Positions 1 to 8,212 of a stretch of DNA of 43,139 nt are shown one piece after another. Below the pieces are notes generated by a model that was given only the letters and a program-made list of their open reading frames with translations, was not told where the DNA came from and made no database searches. The stretch is from Methanothermobacter sp049720995 (GTDB taxonomy: Archaea; Methanobacteriota; Methanobacteria; Methanobacteriales; Methanothermobacteraceae): NCBI RefSeq assembly GCF_049720995.1, contig NZ_JBNASF010000016.1, forward strand, positions 1-43,139. Reading direction: 5' to 3'. The position numbers and the translations under genes were made by a program. Positions within the stretch are counted from its first letter, which is position 1, and every line of letters starts with the position of its first letter.

Positions 1-1
1 T

Positions 2-46
2 ATAAATTTTATGACCATGAATCAGAATCTCAAGCAGATATCCTAA
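2..46 (+). CDS. Possible C-terminal end of an upstream gene (partial)
   Basis: A frame open from the window edge ends at TAA 44-46 and would encode a tail ending NQNLKQIS. It is proposed as coding only because the other tail repeats in this window begin inside a gene end; the piece is too short to judge by itself. Confidence 0.3.
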   Translation: MNFMTMNQNLKQIS

Positions 47-56
47 AGGGAAGAAT

Positions 57-66
57 TATAAATTTT
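57..66 (+). promoter_or_regulatory. TATA box candidate for the RNase Z operon
   Basis: The second repeat copy carries TATAAATTTT about 60 bases before the rnz start, which would give a transcript start near 83-88. An identical box sits at 1-10 in the first copy, so two equal promoters are possible. Confidence 0.4.
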
Positions 67-124
67 ATGACCATGAATCAGAATCTCAAGCAGATATCCC
101 CCAAGAACCTTTGAAAAGAGTGAT

Positions 125-1048
125 ATGATGGAAGTCACATTTCTGGGTACATCATCAGCTGTGCCCTCAAAGAACAGGAACCACACATCAATAGCACTTA
201 GAATCCCTGGTGAGGTATTCCTGTTTGACTGTGGTGAGGGAACTCAGAGACAGATGGCCCTTGCAGGCATCAGCCCCATGAAGGTTACAAGGATGTTCAT
301 AACACATCTACACGGGGACCACATCCTTGGGATACCCGGAATGATACAGTCAATGGGCTTCAGGGGTCGCCAGGAGCCCCTTGAGATATATGGGCCCCCA
401 GGGATCCATGAACTTCACAGCTCCATCATGAAACTGGGTTACTTCACGCTCAACTTTGATATTCATGTGCATGAGGTGAGGGGCGGCACCGTCATTGAGA
501 AGGAGGACTACCGTATTACCTCAGCAGCTGCCTCCCATTCGGTATTCAACCTCGCCTACTGTTTTGAGGAGAAGAAGAGGCCAAGATTCCTGAGGGAGAA
601 GGCCATTGAACTCGGACTCAAACCAGGACCTGCCTTTGGAAAGCTGCACAGGGGCATACCAGTGAGGGTTGGTGATAGGCTCATAAAACCAGAGGAGGTC
701 CTTGGAAGCCCGCGGCGTGGTGTGAAGATATGTTACTCAGGGGACACCCGTCCCTGTGAGTCTGTTATAGATCTTGCACGTGACGCGGACATCTTGATAC
801 ATGAGTCAACCTTCGAGGCTGGAAGTGAGGATAAAGCGGCTGAAAGTGGGCATTCCACTGCAAGGGAAGCTGCTGAGGTTGCTGCATCCGCCTGCGTCAG
901 GAGACTGATACTCACACATCTTAGCACCAGGTACAAGCGGACCGAGGTTATTCTAAACGCTGCACGGGAGGTTTTCCCTGAAACAGATGTGGCTGAGGAC
1001 CTCATGACCGTGGAGGTGAAGGCTGATGATTCCGTTTCCAGCGCCTGA
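125..1048 (+). CDS. rnz: Ribonuclease Z (tRNA 3' processing endonuclease)
   Basis: RNase Z cuts the 3' trailer from precursor tRNAs so that CCA can be added. The 307-residue length fits the short form (ElaC/RNase Z) of the metallo-beta-lactamase fold. Visible features are the GTSSAVPSKNRN start, the zinc motif HLHGDH at 61-66, a GDTRP segment near 206-210, HSTAREA around 244-250 and a late LTHLS histidine. ATG codons at 125 and 128 are both possible starts. The last 23 bases overlap the next gene, which points to co-transcription with the MscS channel. Family assignment is secure; the link between tRNA processing and a channel is probably just operon packing. Confidence 0.95.
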   Translation: MMEVTFLGTSSAVPSKNRNHTSIALRIPGEVFLFDCGEGTQRQMALAGISPMKVTRMFITHLHGDHILGIPGMIQSMGFRGRQEPLEIYGPPGIHELHSSIMKLGYFTLNFDIHVHEVRGGTVIEKEDYRITSAAASHSVFNLAYCFEEKKRPRFLREKAIELGLKPGPAFGKLHRGIPVRVGDRLIKPEEVLGSPRRGVKICYSGDTRPCESVIDLARDADILIHESTFEAGSEDKAAESGHSTAREAAEVAASACVRRLILTHLSTRYKRTEVILNAAREVFPETDVAEDLMTVEVKADDSVSSA

Positions 1049-1790
1049 AACCATCCTAATCATAATAGTCACAGTGATGGCCGCCGTTCTCCTTGTTAAG
1101 TGGGCATCCTATTTCCTCAAGAGGTCCACCAGAAAATGGGACCTGGACCTTACACTCATACAGGTCCTCAGTGACATAATAAAATACAGCATATACATCA
1201 TAGCCCTTAGCATAGTTCTGAGGGAACTTGGAATAGACGTAACTGCCATAACCGTGAGTCTGGGTATAGCAGGTGTCTCGGTGGGTTTTGCATCGAGGGA
1301 CATCATATCCAACTTCATCTCAGGGATGTTCATACTGGCTGATAAGAGTTTCAGGGTGGGTGACACCATCGAGGTTGCAGGACAGAAGGGTAAGGTTAAA
1401 AGGGTGGGTTTCAGGACAACAACAATAAAAACCCCTGACGCCAAAATAGTAACTGTGCCCAACTCAACATTCTCCAAAACAGCCTACGTCAACTACAGTG
1501 CAGGAAAAAGGAGGCGGGTTGAACTCAGGGTCAACCTTAACTACGACGTTGATATTGAAAAATTTGAATCTGAGGTTAAGGAAGTTCTCATGGGGGTGCC
1601 GGGTATACTGAAGGACCCTGAGCCCGGGCTCATTATCCTTGAATTCACAGATACCGGTGTAAAGGCAAAGGTGACGGCGTGGATCCCTGATCCGCGTAAG
1701 GTGACAGAATACCGTTCCGTAATTGCGCCTCACGTTAAAAAGATTCTTGAAAGTTATTCTAAACCGGGTCAAATGCAGGGTTTTGAATGA
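1026..1790 (+). CDS. MscS-family mechanosensitive channel
   Basis: A small-conductance mechanosensitive channel homologue of 254 residues, which would open under membrane tension and release solutes on osmotic downshock. Residues 5-27 and about 48-65 look like membrane helices. The pore helix TM3 is the glycine/alanine-rich stretch AITVSLGIAGVSVGFASRD near 75-93, followed by the typical SGMFILADKSFRVGD. The beta domain contains the family hallmark VPNSTF. The gene starts inside rnz and its stop overlaps the sortase start by four bases, so all three are likely translated from one message. Confidence 0.93.
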   Translation: MIPFPAPETILIIIVTVMAAVLLVKWASYFLKRSTRKWDLDLTLIQVLSDIIKYSIYIIALSIVLRELGIDVTAITVSLGIAGVSVGFASRDIISNFISGMFILADKSFRVGDTIEVAGQKGKVKRVGFRTTTIKTPDAKIVTVPNSTFSKTAYVNYSAGKRRRVELRVNLNYDVDIEKFESEVKEVLMGVPGILKDPEPGLIILEFTDTGVKAKVTAWIPDPRKVTEYRSVIAPHVKKILESYSKPGQMQGFE

Positions 1791-2395
1791 GAAGAAACAG
1801 CCTCTACGCAGCCATCATATGCCTTTTTTTCGTATCAGTTAGCTCAGGCATTATTATAAAGGCCTTTGAGGATTACCAGGCCCTTGAAAGGTCAAGGGTT
1901 CACCTTGAAAACTACAGGAATGCTCCCAGAGAACTTTTTGACCCTGTCACTTCGGATCAGAACACAGTTGCGGGCTCAAGCGGATCAGTAATTGGCAGGC
2001 TCATAATACCTGCGATAGGTGTGAGATGCTGGATAAGGGAGGACACCGTGAATGCCTATGAATCGGTCTACCACTACCCTGAAAGTATCATGCCGGGGTC
2101 TTCAGGTGATTGTGGGATCCTGGGGCATAGAACCACCTACTCAGGACCATTCAGAAGGATAGGTGCCCTCAGGAGGGGGGATACGGTTATAATAGAGGAC
2201 CATCTCTCCTCAATGCGCTACGTATATGTGGTGACATCCAATGGCGATGATATAAGATGGGACTATAAGGTCAATCCTGTGCGCTTCGCCCAGGGAGGGG
2301 AGGCCAGGCTCATGCTCATAACGTGTTATCCTCCAGGCAAAAAGCAGGCTGCCTGGATAACACACTGCAGACTTGTGAGTAAAGAGAAGATCTGA
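1787..2395 (+). CDS. Sortase (cysteine transpeptidase), membrane-anchored
   Basis: Sortases cleave a C-terminal sorting signal and join the protein to another molecule on the cell surface. Residues 6-25 form one N-terminal membrane helix, leaving the catalytic domain outside. The catalytic triad is visible: histidine in GHRTTYSGPF, cysteine in LMLITCYPP and arginine in THCRL. Length (202 residues) suits the class D/E-like sortases also found in methanogens with pseudomurein walls. The start overlaps the MscS stop (ATGA). No obvious substrate lies next to it; the beta-helix protein ending at 7874 is a candidate (inference). Confidence 0.9.
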   Translation: MRRNSLYAAIICLFFVSVSSGIIIKAFEDYQALERSRVHLENYRNAPRELFDPVTSDQNTVAGSSGSVIGRLIIPAIGVRCWIREDTVNAYESVYHYPESIMPGSSGDCGILGHRTTYSGPFRRIGALRRGDTVIIEDHLSSMRYVYVVTSNGDDIRWDYKVNPVRFAQGGEARLMLITCYPPGKKQAAWITHCRLVSKEKI

Positions 2396-2528
2396 TGGGG
2401 GTTTTAGAATACTTGAAGAGATAGTTGGTGAAATCCTGGAAGGTGAAGGTGTTGAGGGGGTAATCGTAACTGACAGCTCAGGCAGCATCCTCTACACCAG
2501 GGGGGCCTTCGGCAGAAACCTTGGATCC
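2395..2528 (+). other. Out-of-frame N-terminal part of the Roadblock protein (apparent frameshift)
   Basis: Ahead of ATG 2529 the same frame stays open back to 2379 and reads like the start of a Roadblock/LC7 domain (ILEEIVGEILEGEG, then GVIVTDSSGSILY), but has no ATG, GTG or TTG. A well-placed ATG at 2395, overlapping the sortase TGA, lies one frame off and stops at 2422-2424. One added base in the G run at 2397-2401 would join ATG 2395 to the downstream frame. Either a base is missing from this sequence, the gene is frameshifted, or translation shifts frame here. Confidence 0.7.
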
Positions 2529-3548
2529 ATGGCCAGTGTAATGGCAGATGCCTCAGGCAAACTCCTCAGAAGGGCCGGGCAGGGAGAATATCAGTCTGCT
2601 GTTATGGAGTTTCCTGGCGGCAAGATGGTCCTGCTCAACGATGACCTCCATCTCCTTGTGCTCGCTGATAAAAGGTCAAACCTTGGCAAGGTGATCCTCC
2701 TTGCAAGACGGGTTATGAAGAGACTTTCAGAGCCTGAAATACTCCGTGAACTGGAATATCTCAAGTATGAATCATCAGCTGCCGGGATTAAATCAGCCAT
2801 GAATTCTGAGGCTATTTTAGCTCCTGAATCTGATTCCGGCGTTACTGAGACTCCTGAAGGTAAGGGGATCAATGTTGCCGTTGCAGAACAGAAAGGTGAA
2901 TATGAAGAGCAGGTACAGGAAACTGTACATGAGACCAGCGCCGATGTGGTGAATGAACAGGCAGAAATACTCAGAAAACCCGACATTGAAAAACCAGAGT
3001 CAGTGGAAGAAGAAAAACCCGTGATGGAAGACAAGGTTAAGGGGTCCCTGGAGTCACCGGCCATCCCTGAGGTGAGGCCACCACTATCCCTTCCGGAACT
3101 CAGATCCATTGATGTCCCATCTGACCCCGAAGTCCGGAAGGAAGCAGCACTCCTTATCTATGAGCATATCCTCCTTGCAATGTCAATCGGGGCCAGTAAA
3201 ATTATGGGTGTGGCCCCTGCAGGGGGTATGCTCCGCAAATCCCTTCCACGGGAGGAATGCCCCATCACCCTTGAGGGGGTTGGTGTCCTCAGCAATGCAT
3301 CAGTTGACTTCAAAAAATTGAGGGAAAACATCTCAGCTGCAGGATACAGCCTTGAGGAGATAAAAAGGGAAATGAAAATAATAATCACGTCAATAACAGA
3401 GAATTACGGGCGTGTTATGGGATATGGTGCATTCAGGGGCATGATACGGCCGGAGTTCACAGCCATCTACAGCGCCTACAGGGATGCCATGGATGAACTT
3501 GGAATAACAGAGACCATCCACCCGGAGTTAAGGCAGATATGGGATTAA
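2529..3548 (+). CDS. Roadblock/LC7-domain protein with unknown C-terminal domain
   Basis: From ATG 2529 this gives 339 residues. The first 70 complete a Roadblock/LC7 fold whose beginning lies out of frame upstream; such domains often partner small GTPases or act as scaffolds in signalling. Residues about 90-185 are an acidic, low-complexity linker rich in E, V and P. Residues about 190-339 form a compact alpha/beta region starting near LPELRSIDVPSDPEV that I do not recognise. It closes the rnz-mscS-sortase run and no GTPase gene is adjacent. The true protein is probably about 45 residues longer at the N terminus. Confidence 0.75.
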   Translation: MASVMADASGKLLRRAGQGEYQSAVMEFPGGKMVLLNDDLHLLVLADKRSNLGKVILLARRVMKRLSEPEILRELEYLKYESSAAGIKSAMNSEAILAPESDSGVTETPEGKGINVAVAEQKGEYEEQVQETVHETSADVVNEQAEILRKPDIEKPESVEEEKPVMEDKVKGSLESPAIPEVRPPLSLPELRSIDVPSDPEVRKEAALLIYEHILLAMSIGASKIMGVAPAGGMLRKSLPREECPITLEGVGVLSNASVDFKKLRENISAAGYSLEEIKREMKIIITSITENYGRVMGYGAFRGMIRPEFTAIYSAYRDAMDELGITETIHPELRQIWD

Positions 3549-3608
3549 TGGACCCCAAAGTTCCAGAATAAAGGATGATTTCGCTCAGAGTGCCCGCTTT
3601 ATGGAAAT

Positions 3609-3618
3609 ATTTATAAAA
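3609..3618 (+). promoter_or_regulatory. TATA box for nadA
   Basis: The stretch ATTTATAAAA, preceded by purine-rich GGAAAT as a BRE-like element, lies about 70 bases before the nadA start. Expected transcript start is near 3638, leaving a leader of roughly 45-50 bases. Confidence 0.6.
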
Positions 3619-3685
3619 CATTAACTCCTATAGATAGATTGCATTAATTCTTGATTCTATCAATATAATTTCAGTAGGGACGCTT

Positions 3686-4600
3686 ATGTTAAATCAGCTG
3701 CAAAGGGATATTCTGAAGTTGAAGAAGGAGAAAAATGCTATCATACTTGCCCATAACTACCAGAAGAAGGAGATACAGGAAATTGCAGACTTTAAAGGGG
3801 ACTCACTTGAACTCTGCGTGAAGGCAAGCGAGATACATGATAAGGACATCGTTGTTTTCTGCGGAGTGGACTTCATGGCTGAAACAGCCTATATCCTCAA
3901 CCCTGATAAGAAAATCCTGATACCCGACAGGGGTGCCGAGTGTCCCATGGCACACATGCTAAGTGCAGAGGATGTCAGGAAGGCCAGGGAAAGGTACCCT
4001 GACGCTGCAGTTGTTTTATACGTTAACACCCTTGCAGAGGCAAAGGCTGAGGCGGATATCCTCTGCACATCTGCAAATGCCGTTAAGGTTGTTGAAAGTC
4101 TGGATGAGGACCTGATTCTCTTCGGACCAGACAGGAACCTTGCATGGTACGTTCAGCAGAACACCGACAAGAGGATAATCCCCATCCCAGAGAACGGCTA
4201 CTGCTACGTCCATAAGATGTTCACTGTCGCCGATGTGATGGCAAAGAGGGAGGAGTACCCTGACGCTGAGCTCCTCATACACCCTGAATGTGACCCTGAA
4301 GTTCAGGAACTGGCGGATCATATCCTGAGCACGGGGGGAATGCTGCGGAGGGTCCTTGAATCAGACAGCGAAAGTTTCATAATCGGGACAGAGGTTGACA
4401 TGACAACACGTATCAACCTTGAATCAGATAAGGAAACAATTCCCCTCCTAGCAGAGGCCATATGTGAAAACATGAAACTGCACACACTTGAGAAGGTTAA
4501 AAATTCACTGATAAATGAGGAATTTGTTGTTACAGTTCCCGATGAAATCGCCAGGAGGGCCAGGAGGGCTGTTGAAAGGATGATCATGGTATCAGCATAG
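3686..4600 (+). CDS. nadA: Quinolinate synthase A
   Basis: NadA condenses iminoaspartate with dihydroxyacetone phosphate to quinolinate in de novo NAD synthesis, using a [4Fe-4S] cluster. The 304-residue length is normal. The three expected cluster cysteines are C86 (GAECPMAH), C173 (NGYCYVH) and C260 (EAICENM), with the even spacing of archaeal NadA. Other hallmarks are LAHNYQ near 21-26, FCGVDFMAETA at 58-68 and HPECDPEV near 199-206. It has its own promoter and stands alone: nadB/aspartate dehydrogenase and nadC are not in the window. It converges with the next gene, three bases apart. Confidence 0.96.
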   Translation: MLNQLQRDILKLKKEKNAIILAHNYQKKEIQEIADFKGDSLELCVKASEIHDKDIVVFCGVDFMAETAYILNPDKKILIPDRGAECPMAHMLSAEDVRKARERYPDAAVVLYVNTLAEAKAEADILCTSANAVKVVESLDEDLILFGPDRNLAWYVQQNTDKRIIPIPENGYCYVHKMFTVADVMAKREEYPDAELLIHPECDPEVQELADHILSTGGMLRRVLESDSESFIIGTEVDMTTRINLESDKETIPLLAEAICENMKLHTLEKVKNSLINEEFVVTVPDEIARRARRAVERMIMVSA

Positions 4601-4603
4601 GAA

Positions 4604-5707
4604 TCATACCCTTACAAGATGATACCTGCGCGACCCAAGACCAATCTCCTCGGCATATACAAGCTGGTATGTTGAATCAACCTCACTCCAGACCCCCCGG
4701 AACTTATCCTGTCCCTTTTCAAAGTTATTCTCAAGCATAGAATTCCTGAAACCCGCCTGTTCGTTCACAAGATCATAACTTGCAGCATCTATTGCAACAG
4801 GATCCTTCGAGGCCAGTATACCTATATCCGGTACGACCGGATAATCACTCCATGCAACACAGTCACAGTCAGGTGTTATGTTCATAAGGAAATTGAAGTA
4901 TACAACCTTGTCCTCCTTGCCTTTAATAGCACCCAGTGAGTATTCCATCATTCTCTCAATGAATAGCAGCACATCCTCCTCCCAGTTGAGATCATAAACA
5001 CCATTTGGGCAGCTGTCCATGCAGTTCATACAGGCTATGCACTCCCCATAGTCTATCTTCACACCATCCCCTGCGAGTTCGATGGCCCCGACAGGACACA
5101 CCCCCACACAGACACCGCAGAGGTCACAATCATGCCTTATTACAGGTTTTGCGCATTCATGCTGCTCCAGTTTTCCCTGTATTGTTGAACACCCCATTGC
5201 AAGGTTTTTAAGAGCCCCTCCAAAACCACTTATCCCATGACCCTTAAAATGGGACACCACAACCATACCGGAAGATTCATGGATATCGCCAGCTATCTTC
5301 ACAACATCGAAATGTTTCTGACTCACCTCCACGAGCCTCTCATTTCCACCATGGAGGCCATCAGCGATTATAAGAGGAGCACCCACAACAGCATAGTCAA
5401 AACCATTCAGTACTGCGGTGACAAGGTGATCCACTGAATCATGCCTGGAACCATAATAAAGGGTATTTGTGTCGGTCAAGAATACCTTGCCGGCCCTATC
5501 TTTAACCTTATCAACAATATACCTCAGGAGCACGGGGCTCACAAAAGAATCATTTCCCCTTTCTCCAAAATGGACCTTCACTGCAACCACATCATCATCT
5601 GAGAAATCATTCTCACATACCCTATCGAAGAGTTTCCTTATTTTACTTCCCTTATTCTCATCAGCGGACCTCGCCCTCAGGTCAGCAAAGTAAACCTCAG
5701 ATGCCAT
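4604..5707 (-). CDS. DUF362 family Fe-S protein with two [4Fe-4S] motifs
   Basis: A 367-residue protein with a DUF362 body and an inserted bacterial-type ferredoxin module. Cysteine motifs CDLCGVCVGVCP (about 194-205) and CIACMNCMDSCP (about 223-234) should hold two [4Fe-4S] clusters. The DUF362 core shows VAVKVHFGERGN near 42-52 and VVSHFKGHGISGFGGALKNLAMG near 150-172 (read in two parts). The physiological role of this family is not established; an electron-transfer or metal-linked role is likely. ATG 5707 is chosen over TTG 5713 because GGAGGGG lies seven bases ahead of the ATG. Confidence 0.85.
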   Translation of the reverse strand: MASEVYFADLRARSADENKGSKIRKLFDRVCENDFSDDDVVAVKVHFGERGNDSFVSPVLLRYIVDKVKDRAGKVFLTDTNTLYYGSRHDSVDHLVTAVLNGFDYAVVGAPLIIADGLHGGNERLVEVSQKHFDVVKIAGDIHESSGMVVVSHFKGHGISGFGGALKNLAMGCSTIQGKLEQHECAKPVIRHDCDLCGVCVGVCPVGAIELAGDGVKIDYGECIACMNCMDSCPNGVYDLNWEEDVLLFIERMMEYSLGAIKGKEDKVVYFNFLMNITPDCDCVAWSDYPVVPDIGILASKDPVAIDAASYDLVNEQAGFRNSMLENNFEKGQDKFRGVWSEVDSTYQLVYAEEIGLGSRRYHLVRV

Positions 5708-5747
5708 TAACAATCCCCTCCTCTAAAAGACTATTGTCCTCAGACCG

Positions 5748-5757
5748 GAAATATATG
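5748..5757 (-). promoter_or_regulatory. TATA box for the DUF362 gene
   Basis: On the minus strand ACATATATTT lies about 45 bases before ATG 5707, predicting a start of transcription near 5725 and a short leader holding the GGAGGGG ribosome-binding site. It is back to back with the promoter of the beta-helix gene. Confidence 0.5.
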
Positions 5758-5796
5758 TCCCGTGGGTGCCTCTCCCCGAGGAACATGTGGGGACGC

Positions 5797-5804
5797 AAAT
5801 ATAC
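5797..5804 (+). promoter_or_regulatory. TATA box candidate for the beta-helix gene
   Basis: AAATATAC lies about 60 bases before the chosen TTG start at 5861. A second AT-rich stretch at 5835-5842 is too close to that start unless the message is leaderless. Confidence 0.4.
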
Positions 5805-5860
5805 ACAAAACATTAAATGGATGTATTATCATATTATTTATACACCAGAAGGTGGGGAAT

Positions 5861-7120
5861 TTGAAAAAATCTAAACCCAAATTTTACAAAGGTCTTTTTT
5901 TGGTTGCTATCTGTTTTTTCTGTGCAGGTAATGCATCGGCAACCCAGTGGGAGGTTGGTCCCGGTCAGATCTACACCACCATCCAGTCAGCAATTGATAA
6001 CCCCAGCACCCTCAGTGGTGACGTGATCAATGTGCACAATGGAACCTATAATGAGGATGTTATCGTGAACAAGAGGCTCACCATCCAGGCCAGCGACGGT
6101 GATGAAGTTGAGCTAAAGCCGGCCGGCACAGGATTCACCCTGCTGAATGACAGCAACGGTGATGGTGGCGGCAGCACCATAAGTGGTTTCATAATAAACA
6201 GCCCTTCCAATGGTACCGGATTCAATGTAAGTTCCCATGGCTGTACCATTAAAAACAACAGGATCAACGGGGGTAAAACAGGTATTTTTGTTTCGGGATG
6301 CAACACCACAATCATGGATAACATTATTTCCGGTCAGAGCGAAAATGGTATACTGGGTAACCTCTCAGGTGGTTTCTTCAACGTTTCCAGGAATCACATG
6401 TTGAACATTAATGGTGAAGGAATAATCTGCGGGGTTACTGTTTCCACAAACGGGACACTAAACAGTTTTAACCTCAGCGAAAACACATTGTCCAATATAA
6501 GCACTTCGACTGGGGCGGTATTCGGATTTCAGCTGGGAAAGAGCAAGGGTGCCGGTGGAAATCCCGAACTGGCCAGTGTGGTCAATTTAATGGTTACCGG
6601 GAACATCATTGATGGTGTAAGTGCTTTCAGTGCCATTATGGGAATGGAAATAATCAGTGAAAGTACCCGTGCCATAATATCAGGTAACAGGATCTCCCAT
6701 CTGAATGGTTCGGCCAGCAGTTCAGTCTATGCACTTGAAACAGCCATAGTTGGAAATGGGACCGTTGAGATCTCTAAAAATGTAATATCACATATAACGG
6801 CAGGGCAACAGGCAGTTGGGATGGTGATCGTTGCCATGGGAGACCTCAACATGGAGGGTAACCTGGTTTCCAGTATCAGCGAGGCCAATGCATCGGTGGC
6901 CATGTTAGGTCTGGGTCTTTTGAATAATGCAAGCCTGAGAGATAATATTGCCTCAGATATAACATCCCCCTCTATAGCTGCGGGTATTGTGGGCGTTGCC
7001 ATTTCACATCTTGAAATGATCAAAAACATGGTGAGTGGGATAAACGGGGCCAGTGATGTTTCCATGGTGGCTGCTGGCTTTAACACCACCCGGTTTAACC
7101 GGCAACAACCTGGAAGGTGA
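5861..7120 (+). pseudogene. Secreted NosD/parallel beta-helix surface protein, N-terminal part
   Basis: This part holds a signal peptide and most of a right-handed beta-helix. TTG 5861 is preferred because GGTGGGG sits a few bases ahead and the resulting N terminus (LKKSKPKFYKG, then a hydrophobic run to GNASA) is a normal signal peptide; the open frame reaches back to 5762. After QIYTTIQSAID come repeated strand-turn units (ISGN.ISH, INGGKTGI, ISGQSENGI) typical of NosD/PbH1 proteins. Many N-x-S/T sites suggest glycosylation. The frame stops at 7120, but beta-helix coding continues in another frame from about 7090, so this is half of a broken or misread gene. Confidence 0.85.
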
Positions 7121-7874
7121 TGGTGAAGGTATAGGTATTGTTATATGCTCACCCAGCGGCACCATCAACTACAATCGTATCGCCAGCTACAGGTATTACA
7201 TCCAGAACTTCCTATTTTCCAACTTCGGACCCAGCATCGATGAAATGCTTAAACCCATTGATGACGCCATTAAAAAGCATCCAGAACTGGAACCCATCCT
7301 AAAACCCATACGTGATGATCTGGACAGGCTCTTCCATAAGCTTGAAAACAGTAACACCAGCGCCTGCTACAACTGGTATGGCACCAATAGCCCTGAAGCC
7401 GCCAGATTCTTCCCTGGTAATGGAACCCTCAACTATTATCCATGGCTGATCATGAACATAATCGCCACCCCATCAATCATAACTCCAGGTGAAACTTCAA
7501 CCATCACCGCCACTGTCTACCATGATGCTGCAGGTGGTGATCACAGTGCAGATGCCACCCTCTTCTTCAGAGGCCCGAGAGTTACATTCACAACCAGCCT
7601 TGGAAACCTTGGTAGCAAATCAATAACAGTCCCATGGGTCAATGGTCTGGCCATTGCAGTTTTAAGGGCTGATGAAGGCCCTGGCACTGCTGTGGTATCT
7701 GCCTCAGATTATCAGACCGTCCAGACAACTGTAAATATCAGGAAAGCTCCAGGTCCCTCCAGGAGGACATATGGTGCCAGTTTGGTGGGAATGGAAACAA
7801 CAGGGGCTCCGCTGGCAGGAATAATAGTTTCCATTCTTCTGCTCCTTGGAGGGTTAACGTCCGCCAGAAAATAG
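7053..7874 (+). pseudogene. Beta-helix surface protein, C-terminal part (Ig-like domain and membrane anchor)
   Basis: Real homology to the first part probably begins near 7090, where LTGNNLEGDGEGIGI continues the beta-helix; the ATG at 7053 is unlikely to be a true start. Removing one C from the CCC run at about 7089-7091 would fuse the halves as NTTGLTGNNLEG. A spacer is followed by an Ig-like domain (TPGETSTITATVYHDA to TVNIRKAP), then METTGAP, a hydrophobic helix and a basic end (SARK). That tail layout resembles sorting signals: short motif, membrane segment, positive tail. No separate promoter or ribosome-binding site was seen. Confidence 0.8.
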
Positions 7875-7890
7875 CAGATAACCCCCAATT

Positions 7891-7908
7891 ATTCTTTTTT
7901 TCAAGAAT
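7891..7908 (+). terminator. Hairpin and T-run terminator after the beta-helix gene
   Basis: ATTCTT (7891-7896) and AAGAAT (7903-7908) form a perfect six-base stem around a loop of mostly T. The eight-T run and position 16 bases after the stop fit an archaeal terminator. Confidence 0.6.
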
Positions 7909-7911
7909 GAG

Positions 7912-7987
7912 TTAACAGCAAATCACAACTCTGGAAGAACCTCGTTTTGTAGATCTTTATGGTAACATCCACTTTTAACAGCAAATC
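7912..7987. repeat. Short direct repeat, 13 bp, period 63, in the 7875-8212 gap
   Basis: The 13-base TTAACAGCAAATC occurs at 7912-7924 and 7975-7987. The gap otherwise holds the terminator at 7891-7908 and the ferritin promoter near 8173-8200. A 68-codon minus-strand frame at 7923-8129 has no supporting features. The repeat is short and could be chance, but its spacing fits the other repeats in the window. Confidence 0.6.
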
Positions 7988-8172
7988 CCCATCTGAAAAG
8001 GCTGACCCTCTGATCCGGGTAGGTTTCAGGCAAAAAGCTGATATCCATATTCACTGATGGGAGGACAAATCCCGTTTTATTCTGGTAATGGATGATCCCT
8101 AATGCATTAAACCCCCAATAAAGCCCCAATCTTCTAAATTTAAAACCAGCTGATGGAGCGCATATGACAACT

Positions 8173-8182
8173 GATAAATAAA
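8173..8182 (+). promoter_or_regulatory. TATA box for the ferritin-like gene
   Basis: GATAAATAAA lies about 40 bases before ATG 8213. A second box-like stretch, CATAAATATT (8191-8200), is too close to the start. AGGTGA at 8203-8208 is the ribosome-binding site. Confidence 0.45.
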
Positions 8183-8212
8183 GAGAAAAGCATAAATATT
8201 AAAGGTGATTTT

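Larger units (their letters stand above)
1..99 (+). repeat. Two-copy direct repeat, 43 bp units, period 56
   Basis: Positions 1-43 and 57-99 are identical over 43 bases and separated by 13 bases. The unit starts with a TATA-like stretch (TATAAATTTTA) and its first copy can be read as the tail of an upstream reading frame that stops at 44-46. The second copy runs straight into the RNase Z leader, so the duplication may have placed a TATA box in front of that gene. The left end is cut by the window, so more copies may lie outside. Confidence 0.95.

Noticed and set aside
2210..2488. 92-codon minus-strand frame across the sortase end
   Set aside because: It is a shadow of the sortase and Roadblock coding strand; the plus-strand motifs are clear.
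7923..8129. 68-codon minus-strand frame in the gap after the beta-helix gene
   Set aside because: No ribosome-binding site, no recognisable fold, and it overlaps a repeat.
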